DNA of 64,000 nt from Eukaryota sp. TZLM1-RC (GCA_040285825.1 JAUPSS010000002.1:3782001-3846000); one strand, 5' to 3'. Positions 19,510-30,058 are shown, counted from the first letter of the stretch. Numbers and translations are program-made. The notes: generated from the sequence alone by a model not told the origin.

Positions 19510-21441
19510 ATGGGTGTTCGCGGTCTTTCTTCTTACATTCGCTACATTCTATCTACCCAAGGACAAATTGTTCAATCATTTGATTTCAATGAGCGTCAAC
19601 GAAGAGAACTCACTTTTTGTGTTGATGTGGCAAACTTTACGCACGGGATCGCTTACTCATTCTGCAAACACTGGTATCACGGAGCTCCAGATGGGACCTT
19701 TTACCCTTCACTATTGGAACTGTTCTCACAACTGAAGAAACGAAACATCATCTTCCACTTCTATCTTGAAGTTAGCTCCACAAAATCGTTGGACGAAAAA
19801 GAACACGAATCATTCAAAAGATCAGAAAATTATTGGTCGGATATGAAAAAACTTCAAGCCGATTTGGTAGCTGAAATCCCAACAGATGATCTTCGAGGTA
19901 AAAGTGTATTGGTATTCTCTGAGATTGTGTTTCTTTTAATAATCAAAGCTGCCACGGTGGTAGGGTTCCCATTCTCTATTGTTAATGGTGAGGGAGATTA
20001 TGCCATGGTTGAGTTATGTCGTCAGTCGAACGTATACGGTGTTATCAGTGGAGATAGCGATTTTTGCACATTCCCTAACTCAACTTGGATTTTGAGTGAT
20101 TCGATTGGTGGCTGGCACAAACTATTGAGGTCACTGCAGTTCAACAAACCACACAAAGTCATGTACATGTCAAATAGTCGTTTAATGACTAATTTAAGAG
20201 TTGATCCAATTGACATAGCCGCCCTTGCTGGATGTGATATGTCTAAAGTTGAGCCTAACCAATACCTCCAAGACAACGTAAGGGGATGGAACTCGAGAGC
20301 GAGAGTCAGTGAAAAGGTAGAGTTTATCATTAATCATTTACAAAGAGTTAATGGGCTCAAGAAATGCCCACAATGGAAGGCTTACTGTGATGCTAATGCC
20401 GAAATAGCTGAAAACTACCAGGAAATCCGCAACTTTTTCGAGTCTTACAACAACAGCGACGGTCAAGCAAGCACAGTAGAGGTCACCTCTGTTCATGAAA
20501 TCTATGCAGCTTGGTTTGAAGCTATTTGTAAGTCTGAGTGTGTGCTTTTGCCTATTTCCTTATTTTACAAGGGTTTTTCTACGGTAGACAGTGATGGAAA
20601 CGACATTTCCAAGTTCGTATCTATAACTTCCCTAAAGAGGAATTTAATTTTCTGTGGTAGTGCACTGTATCGTCGGTTGTATCTGCATGAAAATGACAAT
20701 TATGAGGTTTTCCTACATGGGCAGTTTGAACCTAATGAAGCTGCACAGAGAAATCCCAACTATGAAGTCAACCCAAAGGACTACCTCCTCCCTTGTATCA
20801 ATTCTGAGCTTGTAACAGCAGAGATCTCTGTTAAAATCACAGCACTCACCAAGTTGGCCGTTTTCCTTGCTTCAGGAAGATTGATGGATAATGACGACGA
20901 GAACAATACCGGCAACAGATTGAATGATCTCATTAGTGGAGTATCTTTTTCAGTAATTCCCCTTTTGCTATTAGTACCATTGTTGAGTTTTCTGGCTGAG
21001 AAGACGATGTTTTCTGATATGAAGGAGTCTTGCAATTTCATAACAATGACTGATCTTGGGTTGTTAGTTGTACTGATTTGTTATAGATACTTATCACGTC
21101 AGCAGACGAACTTTAAAAAGGAGCATCGCCCTTGCTTTGATACCATTTTCTGTGTTCATTTCATTAGGAGTTGCTTTTCTGAATTTGCCAAGATTTTTTC
21201 CCTTTTAAAAATCAATGATTACCACGAATTGTTGTCTTTAGTGGATTTTGCTGCTTTGTGTCGTTTTGCTGGTCATGTCAAGTCTGAGGGCATGAAGTTC
21301 AGTTCATTCAATGAGTTGTTTCAATCTTTAATGGATCAGTCCATTGTATTTAGAATGGTAAAAAGAGATGATTTATGGACTTTGTCAACGTTGGTATGGA
21401 CTGCTGCTTTTGGTGATATTGAAATTTCCGATCAGTTTTAA
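19510..21441 (+). CDS. Asteroid-like XPG/FEN1-superfamily nuclease-domain protein
   Basis: 643 residues starting MGVRGLSSYI, the typical PIN-like FEN1/XPG N-terminus. Acidic residues that would bind metal are visible: Asp39 (FCVDVANF), Glu161 and Asp163 (NGEGDYAMVELC), Asp182 and Asp184 (SGDSDF), followed by IDIAALAGCDMS where the superfamily has its DNA-binding H3TH region. There is a long helical C-terminus as in Asteroid proteins. The family is poorly characterised; a structure-specific DNA or RNA nuclease role is inferred. The intact acidic set suggests it could be catalytically active, unlike some Asteroid relatives. The gene is intronless. Confidence 0.8.
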   Translation: MGVRGLSSYIRYILSTQGQIVQSFDFNERQRRELTFCVDVANFTHGIAYSFCKHWYHGAPDGTFYPSLLELFSQLKKRNIIFHFYLEVSSTKSLDEKEHESFKRSENYWSDMKKLQADLVAEIPTDDLRGKSVLVFSEIVFLLIIKAATVVGFPFSIVNGEGDYAMVELCRQSNVYGVISGDSDFCTFPNSTWILSDSIGGWHKLLRSLQFNKPHKVMYMSNSRLMTNLRVDPIDIAALAGCDMSKVEPNQYLQDNVRGWNSRARVSEKVEFIINHLQRVNGLKKCPQWKAYCDANAEIAENYQEIRNFFESYNNSDGQASTVEVTSVHEIYAAWFEAICKSECVLLPISLFYKGFSTVDSDGNDISKFVSITSLKRNLIFCGSALYRRLYLHENDNYEVFLHGQFEPNEAAQRNPNYEVNPKDYLLPCINSELVTAEISVKITALTKLAVFLASGRLMDNDDENNTGNRLNDLISGVSFSVIPLLLLVPLLSFLAEKTMFSDMKESCNFITMTDLGLLVVLICYRYLSRQQTNFKKEHRPCFDTIFCVHFIRSCFSEFAKIFSLLKINDYHELLSLVDFAALCRFAGHVKSEGMKFSSFNELFQSLMDQSIVFRMVKRDDLWTLSTLVWTAAFGDIEISDQF

Positions 21442-21714
21442 TTTGGAATTGTATTGTTAGGGTCAGGGTTAGGAATGTGGAATTGTCTGCTTGTAACATA
21501 AACGTTCAACATCATTAACATTTGCTTTATTCAGATATTTACTGTGCTTCTGATTGCTTATTTTTAATTTTAAAAAATGCAACAATTGACATCAACTGCA
21601 CATGCCTTGGTGTCGTGGAAAATGGTAAACCTGTTGTGAAGGCCATACAAAGGATTTATCACCTAGAGTGGCACACAAAGACAACAAAATAAGTTATAAA
21701 TTCTTGATCAATTT
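21442..21714. other. Intergenic, nothing seen
   Basis: 3' flank of the Asteroid-like gene; AT-rich, no features. Confidence 0.35.
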
Positions 21715-22600
21715 TTTTTGACCAAAATTTTAATTTTATTCAAAACCTATAAATCAACATCTAAATAATCCATCTCTCCCAAAACAAAAACACTAGATGC
21801 AACTCTCTCATAGTGAGATCCAAGAGAAAGCAAAGCATCAGAAACCATCTTCAACATCCCCTTAAAAATAGAAAACACAATTCTATTTTGCCAAAACAAT
21901 CTGTTGAAATTTCTGCCAGTTCTTCTCTTTACAATCATTTCAAAATCATCCAAAAAACGTAAAGCAGTTGGTGCAAGTGAACCAAAAAGGGAAAATTCAA
22001 ATGGATACAAATTGTATTTTGCTTGCTGTAGACTGGCCAATTTGGACAAAGGTTCATTGTATTTTTTGAATTTGAAATTTTCAGCATTTGAAAGAGGATT
22101 ATGAATTTCAGAATTAACTAGCCTTTCATTTGAGGCATTACAAGGATCAACAGACATTACATCCAATAAAATGAAACTTCCATCTAATCCAGGTAATATA
22201 ACATCACCTCTATTATTCTTATGAAAATCATCTTCAGTATCAAACAGATTTTACAATAGAGGTTCCAAGAAGGATTCAATTCTATGAGATTTACACATAC
22301 AATATAACTGGTCTCTTACAGCATCATGAACCTTGCTTCTAAAAGTAATAAAATGTTTGCAGTGTAACAAATGAGTAGTTGTAATTTCTCGAGAACATAT
22401 ACAAATTAAATTATGAGGTAAATTATCAGGCCAGATAAAGGAACGAAATCTCATATTTAGAGCCCAAGCAGAATCGGTTAAGAGAGTACCATAAACTTGA
22501 GGAATTGATGTTACTAAGGCAGAAGAAGTACTGTCACACTCATTCTTGATCAATTTTGTTAACAATGATTGCACGATGATAATGACAATCATTCAAATTT
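21715..22600 (-). mobile_element. Family-3 non-LTR retrotransposon relic, C-terminal zinc and endonuclease region
   Basis: Two broken frames (22251-22592 and 21747-22166). The first contains LICICSREITTTHLLHC, the CxC...H...C cluster, and RSKVHDAVRD. The second starts inside the endonuclease at MDVMSVDPCNASNERL and continues to FLDDFEMIVKRRTGRNF and the C-terminus MDYLDVDL. The stretch between them encodes the RGDVILPG motif but is interrupted. A second copy lies at 52890-53992 on the other strand. Confidence 0.78.
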
Positions 22601-23099
22601 TTGCGGTAATTGAACAAATTTTTTTCCCACATTTTCGGAATTATAATTCGATCATAAAAAACAATACACAGTAAGCAAATTAAATTTTACCCAAGAAATA
22701 GCTATCTTATATCATTAAGAGAATTCATTTCAGATGATTTAAAATAACTGGCGAAATAACGTTACCTCCACTTAGTGACAAATTAAACCTACAGGTGGGC
22801 AATTGTGAATATGGTCATATGAATACAGAATTACTAATGCTTAAGGAATTCACAGTTAGAACCAACATTCCTTACAATATTACTGAATTGAACTCCGATC
22901 TTTGCAATTTATTCGGCAGTTTTCTTGAATTTTTTGTTATCTGCCATACAGTTTTACAATCAAGGTTCAATTAAATCAGTTGAAGTTGTTGATGATCAAT
23001 GCTTAATTGAGCTCTCCTGCTTTTCATGGTGAATTCAATACCCAGCTGATGAGTCTTTGAGTCGTGCTCTTCATAAATATCTAGTTATTCAAATAGAAC
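22601..23099. other. Intergenic, no clear content
   Basis: AT-rich with no open frames. It may hold further eroded retroelement sequence, but I cannot align it by eye. Confidence 0.3.
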
Positions 23100-23300
23100 T
23101 TGTTGTTTAATGTTCATATTTGTGAGATGCAAATATTAGTCTACAATTGAATGATGTATCTTCTGACCTTGGAAGATTGCTTTCGCAAATTTGGACCAAC
23201 TGTTTTTTCCCGCCTTTGTTCAAGCTGCAAAAAACTCTGGACCGATATTTCAAGATTTTTCCATAGCGACCAGTGAATCTTTCAGTGAATTGAGGGATCA
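23100..23300 (+). mobile_element. Eroded non-LTR retrotransposon linker fragment
   Basis: The plus strand encodes LGRLLSQIWTNCF, resembling LPPQIWTKRFPQ at 52996-53030 in the family-3 copy, the region between reverse transcriptase and endonuclease. Only about 100 bases are alignable by eye. Confidence 0.4.
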
Positions 23301-23429
23301 CACATAATTTTGTTAGCGTTGAAAATGAAAATATACATATTGAAAAATTCTTCAGTGATTTTTTAGAATCTACAATGAAAATGAATGAGCTTGTAAAACA
23401 ATCTTTTATAATCTTTGAATTTGGAATAT

Positions 23430-23745
23430 AAAAAAATTTGTTCTATTTATTTATCAATGACTGAATAAAAACTCATCAAGTACACAACTAAAGCTCCACA
23501 TCCTCAAAACCTGCCTCTGCTACATCGGAACAATTAATTGCTGAAGATTCAGAAAAATTAAAAAGAAGAGAGTGAATAAGAAATTGATTTCACCATTCCC
23601 TTATAAACTGAAAATCAATCCGGCTTTGCCAGTAAACACGATGGAAAAATCTTCCAATCCTTTCCTTTGAAACTACATTGAAACAATCAGGGAAAGCCAA
23701 AGCAGCCTAACCTAATGTTTCGAAAAGAAAAAATTTCAGATCATT
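23430..23745 (-). mobile_element. Family-2 retrotransposon relic, 3' end
   Basis: The reverse complement carries the family-2 C-terminus (codons for CFDVAEAGFEDVEL-like residues) and the tail with ATTCAGTCATTGATAAATAAA. It lacks upstream motifs. It lies 40 bp before the A49-like gene start. Confidence 0.6.
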
Positions 23746-23783
23746 TCCCTTGTGTTCAATAGATATACTTTGATCAACTCCTA

Positions 23784-24992
23784 ATGTCGAAGAGCTTTGT
23801 TCTTCGTCTTCATTCTAATGACACTGTTAGTGGAGCATCTATAATTTCTTTTGCCTCCCAACCTCCTCTTATAGATACACTTGATCCAGAATCTTCAAAT
23901 CCCACTGAGTTTCGTCGGTTTGTTGATTCTTCTCAGGGATCTCGTAAAAGAAGAAAGTCTCTGTTCATTAGTGCTCAAAATGACAAACAGCTCTTTTGTA
24001 GTGATGTTGCAACTCATCCAGATCCATATAACTACGCTATTGGACTTGTTGAGCCAGGATCTAAACGTATGAATGTTCTTCCTTGTCAACCTCCGATAGC
24101 TTTATATCAACAGTTTGACAGATTAATCAAGGAAGACGAGAACTCTTCACGAAGAGAACGTTATATGGAATTAGTCAGTACTTTTGGTTCAAAGAAACGT
24201 CAACAAAACCTCAAGACTAGAATGGCCAATCAAATTGATGAGACTTCACTGGACCATTCTGCATTTTTGGTCGACTCAATTGCCGACAGCCTTGATCCAG
24301 CACTTGTGGAAACTGATCCCGACGCCCTTGCACGGCTACTTCTGCCTAAATTTGATAAGGATACTACTGATGTTTCGAAGATTTACCCAGTTGAAACTTT
24401 GACAGAAGTGTGGGATGATTTGCCTTATAAATGGATCTTTCATGAATCAGATTCTGATTTATGGTGTGATTTGGCGTCGTTTTTTGTTAAGCAAATAGCT
24501 AAGGAAGATGAAACTAACGCAGAGGCTATTAAAAAAGCTAAACTTGCAGTTTTACTTGAATTTTTGGTTCGTTTACTGCGAATGTCACCTTCCGCTTTTA
24601 AAAACAAAAAAGCTCTCTCTGAGAAATTAGGTTCACCGCCACGTGTCGTTTTTGATTGGATAATTTCTACATTTTGTGATTCAACAGCTACTACCCATGG
24701 TAATTCTACCTCTTCATCACGTGGTTATTCGTTCAGCCAAGAGAATAAATCAAAGGCACAGTTGCTCACAGCTGTCATCTATATGCACCTACACAATTAC
24801 ACGGCTGATCCAGCCCCCTTCTGTGCCGCTATTAATATACCTTTAGTTACTGGAATCTTTATATTTAGGCAGATTGGATGTGCAGTTAAGACAGTTACTG
24901 CTGGTATTGATAAGTCTTCAACGGCTGTCTTGAAGGCTCCTTTGAAGTTACCTGATAACTATAAGATTGGGAGAAAGTTTAATAATCGATAG
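23784..24992 (+). CDS. RPA49: RNA polymerase I subunit A49-like (RPA49/POLR1E)
   Basis: 402 residues with the layout of A49. The N-terminal dimerisation region has KSLFISAQNDKQLFCSDV and YNYAIGLVEPGSKRMNVLP, a strand pattern shared with A49 proteins that pair with A34.5. The linker STFGSKKRQQNLKTRMANQ is the family's hallmark after the dimerisation domain. The C-terminal 180 residues (LLEFLVRLLR, SEKLGSPPRVVFDWII, LLTAVIYMHLHNY) fit the tandem winged-helix domain. A49 stimulates Pol I initiation and elongation on rDNA in the nucleolus. The length is normal and the gene intronless. The call rests on pattern memory, not alignment. Confidence 0.75.
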   Translation: MSKSFVLRLHSNDTVSGASIISFASQPPLIDTLDPESSNPTEFRRFVDSSQGSRKRRKSLFISAQNDKQLFCSDVATHPDPYNYAIGLVEPGSKRMNVLPCQPPIALYQQFDRLIKEDENSSRRERYMELVSTFGSKKRQQNLKTRMANQIDETSLDHSAFLVDSIADSLDPALVETDPDALARLLLPKFDKDTTDVSKIYPVETLTEVWDDLPYKWIFHESDSDLWCDLASFFVKQIAKEDETNAEAIKKAKLAVLLEFLVRLLRMSPSAFKNKKALSEKLGSPPRVVFDWIISTFCDSTATTHGNSTSSSRGYSFSQENKSKAQLLTAVIYMHLHNYTADPAPFCAAINIPLVTGIFIFRQIGCAVKTVTAGIDKSSTAVLKAPLKLPDNYKIGRKFNNR

Positions 24993-25119
24993 ATTTTGGC
25001 TAGGTTTTAATTTTAACTTTAACTTTTTTATTGTAGTTTGTTATTTGAATAAACCTTAATTTTGGCTGTTGAAGCTATAAACATGTAACTCAGCAAAAGG
25101 GAAGGCAAGTGTTTACTCT

Positions 25120-25319
25120 TCACCTACGTTCCACTGCTTGCGATAGATGCTTGATCTTTGCCAGTACAGAGTGAGTCCCTAATGAGAATGTTGCATGTGA
25201 TTCAATGAGCTGGCGTTCTCGTTCTATGAGTTGATTGTACTCTTGGGCTGAAATGAGGATAACGGCTGAGGTTATAACATACACAGTGACTCAATGGTGT
25301 GAGCGTCTATGGAATCCAT
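25120..25319 (-). CDS. Small 54-residue protein gene with a 35-nt intron
   Basis: Exon 1 is 25319-25283 (MDSIDAHTIESL). A GTATGT...TTTCAG intron of 35 nt occupies 25282-25248. Exon 2 (25247-25120) continues in frame (SQEYNQLIERERQLIESH) to HLSQAVERR and a TGA stop. The Ser codon is split by the intron. The product is helical and charged, probably a coiled-coil subunit of some complex; I do not recognise the family. Support: the intron matches the two other tiny introns here in its first five bases and its end, and the spliced frame is continuous while both unspliced frames stop. Reality of the gene is inferred. Confidence 0.6.
25248..25282 (-). other. 35-nt spliceosomal intron
   Basis: GTATGT at the 5' end, TTTCAG at the 3' end; a TTATAAC stretch lies close to the donor. 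Removal joins the two exons of the 54-residue gene in phase 1. Confidence 0.6.
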
Positions 25320-25355
25320 AATGCAGGTAAATTAGTTTGATTACACATGAATTTA

Positions 25356-25955
25356 TTACAATTGTTCATAGTAGTCGAGTTCTTCTGCGTCATCTTCAAC
25401 AGGAGGAAGATCTAAATCGTCCTTCTTCTTGAACTGATCTCTCTTCAGTTTTTCCTGTTGTTTTCGGGAAAGTCTATCTATGTAATCACTGTCTAGTGTA
25501 GTGCCCTCAGGTGCTTTAATATTCATTCCAGATTTGGTATTTGAACACAAATTCATCCATGGATCCAGAATACGCTTAGTAAACTCTACCTTGATGTCTT
25601 GTTCCTTCACTCTTGTTTTTGTGGACAACAACCATCTTATCGAATCAAGAGTGGCCTGCTCAATGGTCCAAACGAAAGGAAACTCTTTGGCTCTTTTAAT
25701 ACTAGTATATTCAGATACGCCAGACAAATTTTCACAAATATTACGAGCACTTGTATCCATAACATCCATGACGACGGTGCCGAATGAATCACAGAGATGT
25801 TTGAAGTTGACCTCTGGAAAGTCTTTCCTAGCAGTGTTGCGACAAAATCTACGAGCCCAATCTGCAAAGTCCTGATAGTCTTCTATTTCTCCAAATTGAG
25901 AAGCACAACATATAGAAGCAAAGACAAGAACTATGAACAAAGGGAAGAAGTTCAT
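25356..25955 (-). CDS. Small secreted or ER-lumenal protein of unknown function
   Basis: 199 residues. A signal peptide is clear (MNFFPLFIVLVFASICCAS). The mature part has spaced cysteines (RRFCRNT, FKHLCDSF, RNICENL, WMNLCSN) that could form two disulphides, and the C-terminus is charged and acidic (DDAEELDYYEQL), with no KDEL-like retention signal. The spacing is faintly reminiscent of saposin-fold or Canopy-type proteins, but I would not assign a family. The start codon lies 4 bp downstream of the end of a Fanzor relic on the same strand, leaving almost no native 5' flank. Confidence 0.72.
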   Translation of the reverse strand: MNFFPLFIVLVFASICCASQFGEIEDYQDFADWARRFCRNTARKDFPEVNFKHLCDSFGTVVMDVMDTSARNICENLSGVSEYTSIKRAKEFPFVWTIEQATLDSIRWLLSTKTRVKEQDIKVEFTKRILDPWMNLCSNTKSGMNIKAPEGTTLDSDYIDRLSRKQQEKLKRDQFKKKDDLDLPPVEDDAEELDYYEQL

Positions 25956-25959
25956 TGAA

Positions 25960-28225
25960 ACAGATATTGTCTATAACAATGAAAAAAGTGTCCTTTTTAC
26001 ACCGATGTAGAGGGACTGAGTTTTTGAGAAGTGGAAGATTTTCTTCTTGATACCTTTTTCTTTGAACCTTTGTCAACCTTGGCTCTTTCTAGGTATTTCG
26101 GTCTATTTCCACCATTTACATGTGCTTCCATCACTGGCAACATATTCAGCGAAGCATTTCGATCTCTATTCCACAAACTTTCGCATGATTTACACATGGT
26201 AAACCCGTGACGAATAGACATCTCATGCCTCTTCCATGGCCTAGGATTTCTGGACCATCGAAACGTTTCAACTGTTTTCTCCGCTTTCTTACAGTTGAAA
26301 CAACAGCAACTCGTTCGAAACTCATCAATCAAAAAGACCTTATAACCAGTATTTTTAAATAGAATTCTCAACCCTTTTCCTTTGGTAGGTTCTTTGAATT
26401 TCTTGTGTTTTCGTTGTTCCCAGTCTCCAATTCCAATAACTACTTGGCTGGGATCACCAATTACTGATTTGAATCTCTGGATCATCTTCGCCTCAGATCT
26501 TGTGCGATTAATCTCAGCCCACCATCTTAGTTTCCTAAATATTTTTTGATGATAGACTTCACCAACAATACTATTCACAAAATTCTTTTGTTTAATATAT
26601 TCCATAAATCTATCAAACCTGCAGTTTTTGGAATTGAATTTGGATAAAGTTGCTTCCCATTCTGCTACAGGTTTAGTCGTGTGATCGTTATTTCTCAAAT
26701 TGAATGAGCAATCAATTTCGTGGGGAATATTGATTTCTTGAGGTACTTCACCTCTTAATAAACTAATTGTTCTTTCAGTCATTTGATTAATTATACTGCT
26801 GCTTAAATCCATCCTTTGTTGTTGCTCTTTGGATGGTTCATAATTGGATAGATCAATCACTCTACCAGTAGAGTTACTTATTGTGATAAAAGTGTCATTA
26901 CGTATGCTGTCTTTTATTCTTTTGAATTTGGAACTTCTCGACTCAAATCTTCGTTGATTTTGAGTGTACCTGAAATGAACATATTTATCTCTCTCAGGTT
27001 TTTTTGCATAGGTCATTCTAGTAGCTAAATTGACAGAAAAAAAGAGTAGATCAGATTTTCCTGAATCAGCAGCAGCAAGGGTCATATCATATCTTGGAAT
27101 TCAGAAGGATTGATGCTGAGGTCATCAATATATTTTTCTTTATTTTTTCACTCTTTGGCAGTTACTTTGTACTTTTTCAAGTCCATTCTAGATTGAATGA
27201 AACTTACTGCTATTCCATCAGTCTCGATACTAGACATGATGTACTTGGATCTTTCTGCATAAAGTTTAGTGTTTTTAATCACGTCCATTTTTAAAATGGT
27301 GTCCCATAAAACCAAATCAGCAGCTTGATTATTGCATTGGTAAGACGACCTTGGACCAAGAATGTCTTTGAATTGGACAAAGAACAAGTCCAACAAACTT
27401 GTCTTGTCAATTCTGATATACGAGGGAATACAAGAATTCTTCAAAGGCAGAGCATGAAAGAGTTTACTCTCTTCATTTTCTGGAGAAATTATTAATATAA
27501 AACAATGCCCTCAAATAGTAATTTGATTTTGATGAAAAATCAAATTTTGAATACTTTTCCCTATTAGAATTACTGGGAAGTAAAAGAGGTATCTGGTCAT
27601 TAATGAAAAGCGAAGTAATTGATGAGACTTTGTTTCTCATTGCAGAAGTTTCGCCATCAATATCTCTACATCCTACTAGAAGGGGGATTTAACTTTGTTG
27701 ATGAATGATGAGAAGTTTTTCTTATCCTGCATTTTCAGGACATTGTTGTTTCTCTTAACATCATAAAAAACATCGAAAGTAATGCTCCTGGATGTTATTT
27801 TTGAAATTCACAATCAGTTTGCCAATTGCGTAATACAAAACAATACTGATTCCTTTTTTTGATAAAACTTTTGGAACAAGTTTTTCTTTAAAGTGTTGGT
27901 GATAGAAATTCAACAACGGGGCACAACGAGAATTTTGCAAAGCTGTTTTTGTCTGTGGGCTGAGGGAATTTTCCTCCTCACTTTGGGACGTGGCCACAAG
28001 AAAAGCGTCACGAAATAATTGGGTTTCAATTTTTGGTAAAAAAGCATTTGGGTTGAAGTCAAAAAGATGCAAACAATAACCACAAATGAATTCTAAACCA
28101 ACAATAGAAATTTCCTGACACCTAATTACTGCCTCATCCATCACTTCAATCATTTTCGTATCTCTGATGACATTTTTTAGACTCTCCTTATAACCATCAT
28201 AAGGTTTATGTTTAACAGTTTCCAT
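25960..28225 (-). pseudogene. Decayed Fanzor (TnpB-like RNA-guided nuclease), nearly full length
   Basis: Read from 28225: an N-terminal helical region typical of Fanzor (VIRDTKMIEVMDEAVIRC; LIVNFKNNIQEHYF), then IRIDKTSLLDLFF and SSIETDGIAVSF, then the nuclease. RuvC-I is LAAADSGKSDLL (27040-27080). The RuvC-II region is VVIGIGDWEQR, where the usual Glu is replaced by Gly, as known in Fanzors. IDEFRTSCCCFNC and MCKSC form the zinc ribbon, and RuvC-III is WNRDRNASLNM. At least four frame breaks or stops lie between 27,090 and 27,765, one in a T-run, so it is non-functional. The coding end is at 25997; sequence shared with the fragment at 31334-31545 extends to 25960, marking the element's 3' end. 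Confidence 0.8.
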
Positions 28226-28561
28226 GAATTGGTCATTGTTAAAGAAATTAAATAATTTCATGGTTAAATCTGTATCCCTTAAACAATAAACTGCAACTGC
28301 AGTTCTTCTTTGGGATAAGGAAAAATCTGAGAAGGTATCATCTTCTTGAACCTTCCAATACTTTGCAATATATTGAGGATCAAGGTCAATTTTACTTTCC
28401 CCTAATAAAATTTTAGAAACTGTGTTGAGTTTGCGTGGTTGATAATAATTTGTGTAAATACTACAAGTATCAACAACAAATCGACCAGCAATTAAGGGGT
28501 TCAAGTGTTTGTGATTCAATTCTATTAAATTTGAATGTGAGAAATTTGAAAATGATGTTCA
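28226..28561 (-). pseudogene. Family B DNA polymerase exonuclease fragment joined in frame to Fanzor
   Basis: A frame open from just after a stop at 28559-28561 reads LIAGRFVVDTCSIYTNYY, then LNTVSKILLGESKIDL and AVAVYCLRDTDLTMKLF. This is the Exo III region of family B polymerases: GR..vDt, LN.VSK..LGE.K.dL, and YC.rD with the catalytic Tyr and Asp. It most resembles viral or large-DNA-virus polymerases by eye. Exo I, Exo II and the whole polymerase domain are absent; about 60 bp further on the RBM39-like gene starts divergently. The frame continues without a stop into the Fanzor at about 28225. There is no ATG in the polymerase part. Confidence 0.6.
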
Positions 28562-28623
28562 ATTGACAGAGATGATTTTGTGGAAAATAAAGGTTTCATA
28601 TAAACATTCTTAACATATTACAA

Positions 28624-29595
28624 ATGTTAGACTTTGCTGAACTTGAAGCTATGGCATGTGCTCCTCTTGAGAGGAAACAAAACACTGCCGTTGTTCAACC
28701 TTCTCATAAACATCGTTCTGCTTCTCCTGAAGTGCGTTCTTTCTCGCCCCCTCATAAACGTAGACATTCTGACAACGAAGATGACTATAGACTCAAAGTC
28801 AAACACTCTTCACCCCGCTATTACCGCCGCCGTGAAAGTCCACCACCAAAACGTCGTAGTAGTCGCGAAGAGCACTACCGCGATGATCGCAGACGACACA
28901 GAAGTTCACATTCTTCCCGACACAAGGAGGACCCATTTTTAGAATACAAACGACTCGCCATTCAATTGGCCGACGAAGCCGCTCAACGTGAACTATACAC
29001 AAGGAAGAAGGAAGAAGACCTCAAGAACAGAGAACGTCGTTCCATCCTTATAAACAGACTCCATCCCAAAGTAACAGAGTCTGATATCCACAAGTTTTTC
29101 TCTGGCAAAGTAGGTAATGTTATTTCTGTCAAACTAATCCGTGATCGTAATGGAAAAAGTAAAGGTATCGGGTATGTTGAATTTCCCGGCGAAGACTATG
29201 TTTTGAAGGCTGTGTTGTTGTCTGGAGCTTTGTTCCGAGGTCATCCAGTGTTAATTACTGAGTCAATGGCCGAGAGGAACCAGCAAGCCGAAGAATTGGC
29301 TCAGCAATTAAAGGCTTATGATGAAATGCCAAGTTCAATATTTATTGACAGAATACCCTTACATTTATTGGATGACCAAATTAAGGATTTATTTGTGGCT
29401 TTTGGAGCAATATCGGAGATCAAAATTGGTAAACCTTCAGATAAAGAGGATTCCAGGTACCTTTCTGCTTGGGTACACTATCAATCCTCACAAGCAGCTG
29501 CCAGGGCTCATTCTATGATGGATAGGTTTAGGATAATGGGTTCTAGGCTATGTGTTTCTTATAAAGGTCCTGAGCTGGTAGAGGTACGTCGATAA
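28624..29595 (+). CDS. RBM39/CAPER-like SR-type splicing factor (RS domain, two RRMs)
   Basis: 323 residues. Residues 1-115 are rich in Arg-Ser, Arg-Arg and His (SPPHKRRHS, RRRESPPPKRRSS), an RS-type region. RRM1 spans about 139-215 with RNP2 ILINRLH and RNP1 KSKGIGYVEF. RRM2 spans about 236-318 with IFIDRIP and the atypical RNP1 YLSAWVHYQS. The order RS-RRM-RRM and the linker (EELAQQLKAYDEMPSSIFI) fit the RBM39/U2AF65 family; the C-terminal U2AF-homology motif domain is missing. It would act in 3' splice-site recognition or alternative splicing in the nucleus, which fits a genome with very short introns. It could also be another two-RRM SR protein. Confidence 0.75.
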   Translation: MLDFAELEAMACAPLERKQNTAVVQPSHKHRSASPEVRSFSPPHKRRHSDNEDDYRLKVKHSSPRYYRRRESPPPKRRSSREEHYRDDRRRHRSSHSSRHKEDPFLEYKRLAIQLADEAAQRELYTRKKEEDLKNRERRSILINRLHPKVTESDIHKFFSGKVGNVISVKLIRDRNGKSKGIGYVEFPGEDYVLKAVLLSGALFRGHPVLITESMAERNQQAEELAQQLKAYDEMPSSIFIDRIPLHLLDDQIKDLFVAFGAISEIKIGKPSDKEDSRYLSAWVHYQSSQAAARAHSMMDRFRIMGSRLCVSYKGPELVEVRR

Positions 29596-30058
29596 AATTA
29601 GTTTTTTTTTTCGTTTTCTCTCTCGTTTTTTGGTGCTTTTATTCTTTTTAACTATATGGAATAAACAGCCATAAAATTTATTCATAGAAATTTGTTAGCC
29701 ACATTTACCTTATCAAAATTGGCTGGAAAGAACTATACAGCTGACAAATTTGAGCAAAATATAGTTTTTGGATAAATAAAATGAAGAATGTCAACAAATT
29801 TTGTTTGTAAGTTACATTTGTTATTTAATTACTTGCCACAATATTGATATGAAAAATTGGTTTGATTTAGGTGCTTTAAATTGGTTACAATAGATACAGA
29901 ACTTAATGATTCTCGCAAATTCAGTTAACTTGAATTTTCCTTGAATAATTTGAAATATTCAAGAGATAAACCAACTTTTATTTTCGAAAAATGAAAAATA
30001 AATGTTCCTATATGGAGCATCAAAAAAATATACCTCACAAAATAATAAAACAAAACAA
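29596..30058. other. Convergent intergenic region
   Basis: Shared 3' flank between the RBM39-like gene (+) and USP39 (-). AT-rich with several AATAAA-like sequences (for example near 29660 and 29773) that could serve polyadenylation. No gene seen. Confidence 0.45.

Noticed and set aside
27761-27763. TGA recoded as an amino acid, since several breaks in the Fanzor are TGA
   Set aside because: Intact host genes use TGA, TAA and TAG as terminal stops (the 54-residue gene, the small frame near 47559 and the LTR integrase, for example), and frames change around these TGAs.
27700-28225. Tiny introns as the cause of frame breaks in the 25960-28225 Fanzor
   Set aside because: No GTATG...YAG pair restores the frame; breaks fit single-base indels (for example in a T-run near 27770) and stops.
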